A DNA stretch of 64,000 bases from Thermogemmatispora sp042408735 (GTDB lineage Bacteria > Chloroflexota > Ktedonobacteria > Ktedonobacterales > Ktedonobacteraceae): NCBI RefSeq assembly GCF_042408735.1, contig NZ_JBHOQV010000136.1, forward strand, positions 124,001 through 188,000. The letters are read 5' to 3'. Every line of letters starts with the position of its first letter. Positions within the stretch are counted from its first letter, which is position 1. Shown here piece by piece: positions 1-7,479 of the stretch. A model generated the notes under the pieces. The model did no database searches. It was not told the origin of the DNA and worked only from the letters and a program-made list of their open reading frames with translations. Position numbers and translations under genes: made by a program.

Positions 1-640
1 CTTGACCTAAACCACCAGAACCTCAGCCTATGGAGCGGGGACCAGCAGGTGGCGACGGCGACCCAGGACTCGCGGTTTCTCAAGACCCTGGACCACAGGA
101 TTGACGAAGTGAAGTCCCGGTGGGACCAGCGCCGGAGGAAGTCGATACAGGTGGTGAGGGAACAGGGGAGGGAGGGGGTGTGGCTGCCGTCTCAGCGATG
201 GCCAAGCGGAACAGGCCAGACGGCAGGAAAAACTATGGCGTGGTCTTCGTTTCGTGGGAGGTTACGCGTCACACGGTAGAGGAATCAGCCGGGGGATGCG
301 CCGGGCGATGAACAACCAATTGCTCATCTGATGGTTCAAGGAGACCCCGTTCTGGGGCGAGTGAGGGTCTGGCCCGATCCGGTCGAGGGAGGTTTTACGG
401 CACATGGGATGAGGTTGCTTCGGCCCAGACCGGTCACGGTTGTGAGCATGGCTGCTGAATGGGATGGCTCCCGAGGTACGGAAGTGGACCTGTCCGGAAG
501 GTAGGCGCGTCATCTCCAGGACAAGAAGACGGCGATGAACAGCCTGGCGCAAGTGCTGAAGAGACTTAAGGTGCCCTACTTGGGCTATCTGGCTCTCCAG
601 ATGGCCACATGGATCGGGTGGGCCTGGCGGTTCGAGAGTC
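1..640 (+). pseudogene. Decayed IS200/IS605-type TnpB (OrfB) remnant
   Basis: Reading successive plus-strand frames recovers pieces of a TnpB-like protein in the right order, broken by stops and frameshifts. Frame 1 opens with LDLNHQNLSLWSG and continues through LDHRIDEVKSRWDQRRRKS, which resembles the first RuvC-like block of TnpB. After about position 197 the match moves to frame 2, with RGMRRAMNNQLLI and then a TGA. Around 455-500 comes VRKWTCP, the position of the Zn-finger block. Near 520-590, frame 1 gives HLQDKKTAMNSLAQVLKRL, which resembles the terminal RuvC block (a RD-x-NAA-like motif, here degraded). No intact ORF remains and no accompanying tnpA was seen. The 5' end lies outside the window. 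Recognition is by motif order only. Confidence 0.6.
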
Positions 641-877
641 CTGGCCGATCTTTGATGCCGCGATCGTTGGCGGGCGGGTGAGCGAGCGATAGGTCATAGG
701 TCGCCGGCTGCCAGGAAGTCAAATGAGGGATAGGACAGTCCTGAACCCGAACCCGAATCTTGCGCGAAGTGAGATTTAGGCAGATGTGGGAGAGCGGCAG
801 TGTCAATCGTGTTCTCTCTCAGGGAGAGAGCAGACGCATTGTAGGACGACCACCATCCTGAACAGAGGGGGGTTGCT
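641..877. other. Intergenic leader of the kinase-like gene
   Basis: No coding potential seen. A short perfect hairpin (CTCTCTC, loop AGG, GAGAGAG, 814-830) lies about 45 bases before the next start codon. A ribosome binding site, GAGGGGGG, sits directly before the ATG at 878. No convincing promoter hexamers were found. Confidence 0.4.
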
Positions 878-3097
878 ATGAGCACCATCCCGCGCCGCAT
901 TGGCAAATATGGATTACAGCAGCAACTGGGCAGTGGCAGCCTGGGCGAGGTCTGGATGGCCTACGACCTTGAGCGCAACCAGGTGGTAGCGCTGAAGCTG
1001 TTCCACAGCGATCTCCAGGCCGATCCCAATTTCCTGGCGCGCTTCCAGCAGGCTGGCCAGATGCTGAGCGCCCTGCACCATCCCAACATCGTTTCGCTGC
1101 TCGGCTTCGAGGTGCTCCGTCTGCCGGAGACGAACAGCACGACGGCCTGCATGGCGATGGAGTATGTGGAAGGGGAGACACTGGCTGACTATATCCAGCA
1201 TACGTTGCGTAAGGGTCTTTTTCCGCCCATTTCCGCGCTCGTCTATCTCTTCAAGGCGCTTGGTGCCGCCCTGGATTACGCTCATCAGCAGGGCATCATT
1301 CACGGTGGCCTGAAACCCTCCAATATTCTGCTGGATCAGCGCCACGCCTTGCACAGCAAAATCGGCGAGCCACGCATCAGCGATTTCGGCCTCGCGACGC
1401 TTTTTAAGGGGACGAGCAGCTTGCAGAGCGCCCTCTATATCTCTCCCGAGCAGGCTCGTGGCCAGCCCCCCACCGAGCGTAGCGATATTTACTCCCTGGG
1501 CGTCATCCTATATGAGCTGTGCACTGGGGTGCAGCCTTTCCGCAGTGAGAGCGCGGTCGCGCTGATGATGCAGCATATTAATGTGCTGCCTACTCCCCCC
1601 ATCCTGATTAATTCCAGCATTCCGCCGGGACTTTCGGAGGTCATTTTGCGCGCCATTGCCAAGGACCCGGCGACGCGCTTCCGCAGCGCTTCCGCTCTGG
1701 CTGAGGCGGTGGCTGAAGCCTGTGCGGCGCTGCCTACCGGCCAGCTCTCGCTAGGCGACGAGTTCCTGCGCGACGGTCACGGCATGGAGGAGACAGCCAG
1801 CACCTTCTCCGGCCCGCTCCCTGCCACCACCGCTCAGACGACGCGGCGCCTCCCGGTGGTGACTCCCGAGAGCGGCGCGGCTCCAAGCACGCCCTTGCCG
1901 GCCCAGGCCCCCGCTCGCTTTCCTCAGCCTCTCCCACCCCTTCCTTCTCCGTCCGCTCTGCCGCCAGCAACAACGGCGGTCTTACCGGCTGTCTCATCCC
2001 GAGGACGCGGCAAGGACTTTCCTCTCAGCTACGCCATCATTAGCGGGGTTGTGCTCTGCATCATTATTCTGGGCGCCAGCTTCGCCAGCCTCTGGCCCCG
2101 CCAGAATCAGCCGAACAGCCGGCCAGCGACAGCCCCGAGCGTGCCCGGCTACGTCTTCTTCCAGGACGACGCCCTGGGGCGTGCCGATGTGCTGCGCATC
2201 GAGATCTCGGGCCTCTCTACGCCGGCAGCCAACCAGGCCTACTACGCCTGGATGCAGGCCAGCGGCTCCCGCGTCCTTCCTCTCGGCAAGCTGGCGGTCG
2301 CCAACGGCAAAGCGACGCTGGTCTACCCAGGCGATGCTCAGCACACCAATCTGCTCTCGCTTGCCGTGGGTTTCTTTATTACTCTGGAGGATGGTCAGCA
2401 GCAGCCCCAGACGCCCGCTGGCCCCAAGGTCTACGCGGGAAGCCTGAACAGCGCCGCTCTTCCCTACCTGCAGCACCTGCTCTATCAGGCTCCTGGCCTC
2501 CCTGAGAAGGTCGGTATTGCTGTGGAGATGTTCGAGACGATCAAGTCCATTAACGAGAAGGCTGGCAGTATCGTCGATGATTTGCAAGGTCCCCACGACT
2601 ATGGCCTGGCCTGGCGTCAGGCAAACCGCATTATCACGATGATCGACGGCACGGCCTACGCTCACAGCAGCGGCGACCTCCCCGCTAATCAGCCCGCCCT
2701 GCTCCAGATCCCCATCGGTCTGATCTCCTCGCCTTCTACACCAGGCTATCTGGATATGATGGCCAGCGAGATCAGCCACATCCAGGAGGTTGCCGGCCAG
2801 GATAGGACTCTCCTGCAGCATATCCAGCATATCAATAACGCTTTGGGCGACCTGCGCCAGTGGGTAGCGAATATGCGCACCTATAGCGCTAAGCTGGCAC
2901 AGACTCCTCCCGAGCAACTAGGCAGTCAGAGCGCGCTCGACCTGGCGCTGCAGTTGAAGAAAGCGGCGGCGGATTCCTACACCGGACGGGTGATTCCTCC
3001 AAACGACCAGCCCACGCTCGACGCTGGCTCGGCAGGGATGTATCAGGCTTACGTCGAGTGCCAGTATCTGGCCGCGGTTCCTCTGCAGAAGGTCTGA
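878..3097 (+). CDS. Membrane Ser/Thr kinase-like protein, probable pseudokinase, with RskA-like extracytoplasmic domain
   Basis: 739 aa. Residues about 10-280 have a protein kinase fold: glycine loop GSGSLGEV (18-25), lysine in VALK (K40) and DFG (169-171). The catalytic loop, however, reads HGGLKPSN (142-149) where active kinases have HRDxKPxN, so the catalytic Asp is Gly. The helix-C segment RFQQAGQ has Ala59 where the salt-bridge Glu is expected. A Pro-rich linker leads to one membrane span (about 385-406). Residues 425-522 resemble the C-terminal domain of anti-sigma-K factors (YYAW, lGKL, ITLEDG..P..P). The last 210 residues look helical and were not recognised. The kinase domain would be cytoplasmic and the tail outside. 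The start is supported by a strong GAGGGGGG site. Pseudokinase status is inferred from the two substitutions. Confidence 0.8.
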   Translation: MSTIPRRIGKYGLQQQLGSGSLGEVWMAYDLERNQVVALKLFHSDLQADPNFLARFQQAGQMLSALHHPNIVSLLGFEVLRLPETNSTTACMAMEYVEGETLADYIQHTLRKGLFPPISALVYLFKALGAALDYAHQQGIIHGGLKPSNILLDQRHALHSKIGEPRISDFGLATLFKGTSSLQSALYISPEQARGQPPTERSDIYSLGVILYELCTGVQPFRSESAVALMMQHINVLPTPPILINSSIPPGLSEVILRAIAKDPATRFRSASALAEAVAEACAALPTGQLSLGDEFLRDGHGMEETASTFSGPLPATTAQTTRRLPVVTPESGAAPSTPLPAQAPARFPQPLPPLPSPSALPPATTAVLPAVSSRGRGKDFPLSYAIISGVVLCIIILGASFASLWPRQNQPNSRPATAPSVPGYVFFQDDALGRADVLRIEISGLSTPAANQAYYAWMQASGSRVLPLGKLAVANGKATLVYPGDAQHTNLLSLAVGFFITLEDGQQQPQTPAGPKVYAGSLNSAALPYLQHLLYQAPGLPEKVGIAVEMFETIKSINEKAGSIVDDLQGPHDYGLAWRQANRIITMIDGTAYAHSSGDLPANQPALLQIPIGLISSPSTPGYLDMMASEISHIQEVAGQDRTLLQHIQHINNALGDLRQWVANMRTYSAKLAQTPPEQLGSQSALDLALQLKKAAADSYTGRVIPPNDQPTLDAGSAGMYQAYVECQYLAAVPLQKV

Positions 3098-3296
3098 CAG
3101 CCACAGCCAGGGCCAGGCAGGTCATCCTTTGGTTTGGTTAGCTGGAGGGGTGGCCTGATCCGCGCCAACCAGGGGAGACCTTGCCCAGGGGCCAGAAAGG
3201 AGAGAGCTATCCCCTGGCCCGCTCAGGTCCTGGTTGGAAGGAAGGCAGGGAGAGATACGGGTCACGCACGCTGCCTATGGCTCTCTCGACTGGAGA

Positions 3297-4706
3297 TCAG
3301 GAGCGCCGTCGGCGGGCTATTTCCTCTTCAGTGGTGCCACTGGTGACCAGCTCGTAGAGGAGAGCCTGCCCTTCTTTGGGCCGCAGGACCCGACCCAGAC
3401 GCTGGATATACTCCCGTCTGGTGCTGTTGCCGCTGACAATAATGGCTATGCGACAGTCGGGAAGGTCGACACCCTCGTTGAGCACTCGCCCGGTAACAAG
3501 CTTGGTGTATTGCCGAGAGCGGAAACGCTCTAGAATGAGCTGCCGCTCCTCGGCGGGGGTCTTGTAGGTAATACTGGGCAGACAGAAGCGCCGGCTGATT
3601 TCGTCGACGACCTGGTTGTATTCGGAGAAGAGAATGACCTGATCGCAGGCGTGGCGCTTGAGCAGGTGCTCGATCTGCTCGTACTTGGCGGCGGCATTGA
3701 GAGCGATGTGACGCGCCTCTCGCCAGGCTCGCATGGCGGCTCGGGCCTCTTTGTCGCGAGCGCTCAGGAAGATGAGCTTCTGCTGAAAATCTTCGGGCGA
3801 GCGAATGGCGATCCTTCTGCGCCGGAGGAAGGCGCGATAGATGGCCCTCTGCTCGGCATAGCGCTGCTGGTCCTCGGGAGGGAGGGTTACCTCGATACGG
3901 ATCTCTTGATAGTGGGCCAGATAGCGGCCTGCCGTTAGCTCCTCTGGGCTGCGCCGATAGACCTCGGGACCGATGAGCGCTTCCAGCTCCAGGTGGGCCA
4001 TGTCGCTGCGCTCCGGAGTGGCGCTCAGGCCGAGACGGAAAGGAGTGAAGGCGCTGAGAGCGATCTGCCGATAGGTTGGGGCAGGCAGGTGATGGCATTC
4101 GTCGAAGATGAGCAGTCCAAAGCGCCGCAGCTCCAGAGGATAGAGGGCCGCAGAGTCATAGGTGATGATCGTGATCGGCTGCAGATCTTTGTCGCCCCCT
4201 CCAAAGAGGCCGATGGCCTGCGGTGCCAGTTGCAGCATGGAGGCCAGCGCTAGCCGCCATTGCTGCAGCAGGTCAATGGTGGGGACAACCACCAGCGTCC
4301 AGAGCCGGAGGGCATCGATGGCCAGGGCCGCTACCAGCGTTTTGCCCGCCCCCGTCGGCAGAACGACAACACCTGCTCCTTCGGCAGCCAGCCAGCGCTC
4401 CAGGGCCTCTTGCTGGTAGGGTCGCGCCTCTACTGTGAGCGCGGGGAGAAAGGGCAGGGCCGGACGCTCCTCAAAAGCGACCTGAAAAGGGATACCCTGC
4501 AGACTCAGCGCCCGCTTGACGGCGGTGAGATGGATAGGCAGGGTACGCAGGAAGCCGTGACGACGATCACGCGCGAGCTGGGCCGCCACTCGCTCCGGCA
4601 GGTGCGACCCAAAAAGGCGCCTCCGAAGCTCATCCAGGGAGATGGCCTCCCAGCCAGCAGGAGGCAGCAGCACAAGATCGCGCCCGCGCAGATCGATGAT
4701 AACCAT
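3297..4706 (-). CDS. XPB/Rad25-like SF2 DNA helicase
   Basis: 469 aa. Helicase core motifs are in order: RPYQQEAL (Q-like), Walker A LPTGAGKT (116-123), VVVPTIDLLQQW (Ia), DECHH (202-206, DExH box), GLSATP (III), ILFSEYN, LNEGVDLPDC (V) and QRLGRVLRP (VI). An N-terminal segment before the core resembles the extra domain of bacterial XPB-type helicases. These act in DNA repair or transcription-linked remodelling, but the specific role here is unknown. GAGGAG precedes the ATG at a good distance. The gene follows meaB by about 80 bases on the same strand, so it may be the distal gene of that operon. It converges on the upstream kinase-like gene. Fewer likely alternatives are a restriction-type or phage helicase. 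Confidence 0.82.
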   Translation of the reverse strand: MVIIDLRGRDLVLLPPAGWEAISLDELRRRLFGSHLPERVAAQLARDRRHGFLRTLPIHLTAVKRALSLQGIPFQVAFEERPALPFLPALTVEARPYQQEALERWLAAEGAGVVVLPTGAGKTLVAALAIDALRLWTLVVVPTIDLLQQWRLALASMLQLAPQAIGLFGGGDKDLQPITIITYDSAALYPLELRRFGLLIFDECHHLPAPTYRQIALSAFTPFRLGLSATPERSDMAHLELEALIGPEVYRRSPEELTAGRYLAHYQEIRIEVTLPPEDQQRYAEQRAIYRAFLRRRRIAIRSPEDFQQKLIFLSARDKEARAAMRAWREARHIALNAAAKYEQIEHLLKRHACDQVILFSEYNQVVDEISRRFCLPSITYKTPAEERQLILERFRSRQYTKLVTGRVLNEGVDLPDCRIAIIVSGNSTRREYIQRLGRVLRPKEGQALLYELVTSGTTEEEIARRRRS

Positions 4707-4788
4707 AGATGCTCTCCTCGCTCTTACCCTTTCTCCCGTCTAGAATGGCTCTCTCTTCCCTTTGCCTGGAGTCGCCTGAGGCGAACGC

Positions 4789-5745
4789 TCACCCAGGAAG
4801 GCCCAGGCGCGCCTCCAGCTCGCGCGCGACGCTATAGGGGTCGCGTTCCCGCTCGTTAACCTCGCTCAGCAAGCGCTGCCACTCGTCAGAACTGACCCGC
4901 TCTTCAAGGTGCTGCAGTACTTTTTGGACGATCAGCGCCTCGATCTCGCTGCGGATCTGACGTCGGGCGCGCTGTTGAAGCAGGCCACTGTCCTGCAGAA
5001 AGTGGCGATGACGCTCCAGGGCCTCTACAAGCTGGTCAATACCCTCGCCTTTGAGGGCGCTTGTTAAGATGATCGGGATGCGCCAGGCCGCCGTACGACG
5101 GTCAGGGGCCAGACTCAAGAGCATGGCCAGCTCGGCGGCAGTCTGGTTGGCGCCCGGCTTGTCTTTCTTGCTGACGACGAACAGATCGGCGATTTCGAGG
5201 ATGCCAGCCTTGAGGGCCTGGACCTCGTCGCCAAGGCCCGGCGCGCAGACTACCATGACACTATGGGCAGCACGCATGATTTCAACCTCGGCCTGGCCTG
5301 TGCCGACGGTCTCGATGAGAATCGGATCAAACCCGGCAGCATCCATAGCCCGCACAACATCGCGCGTGGCAGCAGAGAGGCCACCGAGGCTTCCGCGACT
5401 GGCCATGCTGCGAATGAAGACCCCAGGGTCGCCAGCCAGCTCCATCATGCGAATGCGGTCGCCGAGCAGGGCGCCGCCAGAAAAGGGACTGGTGGGATCA
5501 ACGGCGATCACGGCCACACGCCGCCCGCGACGGCGAAATTCGCGTGCGAGCTGCGTCACAAGGGTGCTTTTGCCGACACCGGGCGCCCCGGTGATGCCAA
5601 CAATGTGGGCGCGTCCAGCGTGCCGATGCAGCTCCGCCAGGCAATCGCGTGCGCCAGGCACCCCATTTTCGATCAGGGTCACCATTCGCGCCAACGCCCG
5701 CCGGTCGCCGTTCAGTAGACGCTCGATCAGATTCTGGTTTTGCAA
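4789..5745 (-). CDS. meaB: MeaB/ArgK-family GTPase, methylmalonyl-CoA mutase chaperone
   Basis: 318 aa, the usual family length. The G3E-type P-loop GTPase signatures are GAPGVGKST (53-61), DPTSPFSGGALLGDR, ETVGTGQAEVE (switch II region) and SKKDKPGA (guanine specificity). A helical dimerisation tail follows. MeaB protects methylmalonyl-CoA mutase (or isobutyryl-CoA mutase) and gates cofactor B12 loading using GTP. The start is a TTG seven bases after the stop of the cobalamin-binding subunit gene, with an AGGTG-type site upstream, so the two are almost certainly co-transcribed. The large mutase subunit is not in the window. Confidence 0.92.
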   Translation of the reverse strand: MQNQNLIERLLNGDRRALARMVTLIENGVPGARDCLAELHRHAGRAHIVGITGAPGVGKSTLVTQLAREFRRRGRRVAVIAVDPTSPFSGGALLGDRIRMMELAGDPGVFIRSMASRGSLGGLSAATRDVVRAMDAAGFDPILIETVGTGQAEVEIMRAAHSVMVVCAPGLGDEVQALKAGILEIADLFVVSKKDKPGANQTAAELAMLLSLAPDRRTAAWRIPIILTSALKGEGIDQLVEALERHRHFLQDSGLLQQRARRQIRSEIEALIVQKVLQHLEERVSSDEWQRLLSEVNERERDPYSVARELEARLGLPG

Positions 5746-5752
5746 GCCGCAC

Positions 5753-6175
5753 CTACACCTCTACCTGGAGACGCTCAGGATCGATATTTTCACGCACGAA
5801 TTGAATGATCTGCTCAATGGGAGTACCCGGACCAAAACAGCCCTTGATACCCATAGCTTTGATGGCGGGAATATCCTCATCGGGCAGGATCCCCCCAGCG
5901 GCCACCAGCACATCGGTAACGCCGTTCTGCTTCAGAAGCTCCATGATGCGAGGGAAAAGGGCCATATGGGCGCCGGAGAGGATGCTCAGGAGGATGGCAT
6001 CGACATCTTCCTGAATGGCGGCCTCGACGATCATCTCTGGTGTCTGACGAATGCCCGTATAGATTACTTCCATGCCTGCATCGCGCAGGGCACGGGCAAT
6101 GACTTTTGCGCCACGGTCATGCCCATCCAGTCCTGGTTTGGCAACCAACACGCGAATGGGACGAGTTGCAGCCAT
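5753..6175 (-). CDS. Cobalamin-binding (C-terminal) subunit of methylmalonyl-CoA mutase family
   Basis: 140 aa from the preferred start. A B12-binding Rossmann domain carries the DxHxxG motif (D17, H19, G22 in KPGLDGHDRG). It is followed by SILSGAH and the AAGGILPDEDI and GPGTPIEQI loops typical of the small subunit of archaeal-type split mutases. The ATG at 6175 was chosen because AAGGAG lies seven bases upstream. An in-frame start at 6244 would add 23 unconserved residues. It is followed immediately by meaB. The substrate (methylmalonyl-, isobutyryl- or ethylmalonyl-CoA) cannot be told without the large subunit. Confidence 0.9.
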   Translation of the reverse strand: MAATRPIRVLVAKPGLDGHDRGAKVIARALRDAGMEVIYTGIRQTPEMIVEAAIQEDVDAILLSILSGAHMALFPRIMELLKQNGVTDVLVAAGGILPDEDIPAIKAMGIKGCFGPGTPIEQIIQFVRENIDPERLQVEV

Positions 6176-6332
6176 AAGGTGACTCCTTTGTCCAACCTCG
6201 CTGAAACCTGTGCCTGTTGCTCTGCTCGCTCGGTCCAGGCCCACAAGAACAGCCCTGACCGGAAGGGAACCAGACGGTCATCGGAGAGCACAGGCGGCCT
6301 GCTCAGGCATACCTGCTTGAGCGAGCACTACC

Positions 6333-6361
6333 ATTCTACAATGGGACCCCGACCCCTGCAA
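6333..6361 (-). promoter_or_regulatory. Sigma-A-type promoter for the B12-subunit/meaB operon
   Basis: On the minus strand, TTGCAG (6361-6356) and TAGAAT (6338-6333) are separated by 17 bases. This predicts a leader of about 150 bases before the ATG at 6175. No riboswitch consensus was recognised in that leader. Confidence 0.5.
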
Positions 6362-6465
6362 GCAACCCCCTTGCTTCGCTCATCCGCGAGAAGGTCCCCT
6401 CCCCGCTCTTTCTCTCTAAGGTGTCGTAGCTTCAGTACCAGGATGCCAGTGGAGGAAGGCTTGCT

Positions 6466-7188
6466 TCAGGAGGGAGCTTCGGGAGTTGCTCCTTGCTGGA
6501 GGGCACGCAGAGCATCAAGAGCGGCCAGGCGTCCCGCTTCCTTGATACTGGAAGCCGTGCCGACGCCGAGCAGAAGATCGTGCTCGAAGACTCCAACCGT
6601 GAAGGTGCGATCGTTCCGGCTCCCTCCCTCCTGCAGCACGCGATAGCGGGGAAGGCAGCCAGAGCGCTGGAGGAGGATGTTCTGAAGGCGCCCTTTGGGG
6701 TTGCTGTTGAAAAGCTGCTTGTGGACATCCTTGACCACGGGAAGAATCCAGCGGGCCACGAATTGACGCGCAACTTCCGGCCCCTGGTCGATGTGGATGG
6801 CCCCCACCAGGGCTTCCAGGACATCGGTACACAGGGAATCGCGCGAGCGCTCATTAAAGGTGCGCAGGCTGGCGGTATCGACACGCACAAAGTCAAAGAG
6901 GCCAAGCTGGCGCCCAATACGCGAGAGCACGCGCCGGCTGACCACCTCCGACTTGAGCGAGGTCATTTCTCCTTCGGAGGCCTCCGGAAAGTTGCGATAA
7001 ATATATTCGACGACGTGAGCGCTAATGATCGCATCGCCGAGAAATTCCAGCGTGTCGTACGAGTCGCGGATGGCCGTCTCAGGACAGCAAGAATGATGCG
7101 TCAGTGCGCGCTCTAGCAATCGTCGATCGTGAAAGGTAATCTGTAATCGGGCTTCCAGTTCTGCAAGATCGCTAGCGCTCTCCTCCAT
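6466..7188 (-). CDS. rnc: Ribonuclease III
   Basis: 240 aa. The N-terminal RNase III domain has the signature DTLEFLGDAII (E48, D52) and the second acidic pair in CTDVLEALVGA (D122, E125). A C-terminal double-stranded RNA-binding domain starts at NPKGRLQNILLQ and ends AGRLAALDAL. The enzyme cleaves double-stranded rRNA precursors and mRNA hairpins. Both catalytic pairs are intact. The ATG at 7188 has no ribosome binding site and lies only eight bases after a TATAAT box, which suggests a leaderless transcript. The next gene on this strand begins about 290 bases away. Confidence 0.95.
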   Translation of the reverse strand: MEESASDLAELEARLQITFHDRRLLERALTHHSCCPETAIRDSYDTLEFLGDAIISAHVVEYIYRNFPEASEGEMTSLKSEVVSRRVLSRIGRQLGLFDFVRVDTASLRTFNERSRDSLCTDVLEALVGAIHIDQGPEVARQFVARWILPVVKDVHKQLFNSNPKGRLQNILLQRSGCLPRYRVLQEGGSRNDRTFTVGVFEHDLLLGVGTASSIKEAGRLAALDALRALQQGATPEAPS

Positions 7189-7196
7189 ACAGTATT

Positions 7197-7202
7197 ATTA
7201 TA
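7197..7202 (-). promoter_or_regulatory. Minus-10 box of rnc, placed for leaderless transcription
   Basis: A perfect TATAAT on the minus strand is separated from the rnc ATG by eight bases. The -35 match is poor (TCGACG, 18 bases upstream). Transcription from this box would begin within a base or two of the start codon. Confidence 0.5.
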
Positions 7203-7479
7203 GCCTACCCGAGCGGCAGGCGTCGAGCCTCCCCCCGTGGGCGCGGACAGGGCCTTCCGTCAGCCGCTCTGCGGCAAGGTCAGCCAGGCCGCCCGTCTCT
7301 TGACACCCCGTGGCAATCATTGGACAATGAAACCTGACCAGGGGCAAAGCAGATCTCTTTTTCTCTCGCTTCACCGCGCTCTTTCCCGCCGTGTTTGCGT
7401 ATCCATACAGTAGATAGAAGAAGAACGAGAAGAAAGCAAGCGAGGCTATGACTACGCCTACGCAGCCGAGGATAGAACA

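Noticed and set aside
3188..3226. Hairpin as terminator between the kinase-like gene and the XPB-like helicase gene
   Set aside because: Only a seven-base stem (CCAGGGG/CCCCTGG) with a long loop and no T-run.
5051..6646. 531-codon plus-strand frame
   Set aside because: Antisense to meaB and the B12-binding subunit, whose motifs are unmistakable. The long opening reflects GC-rich codon bias.
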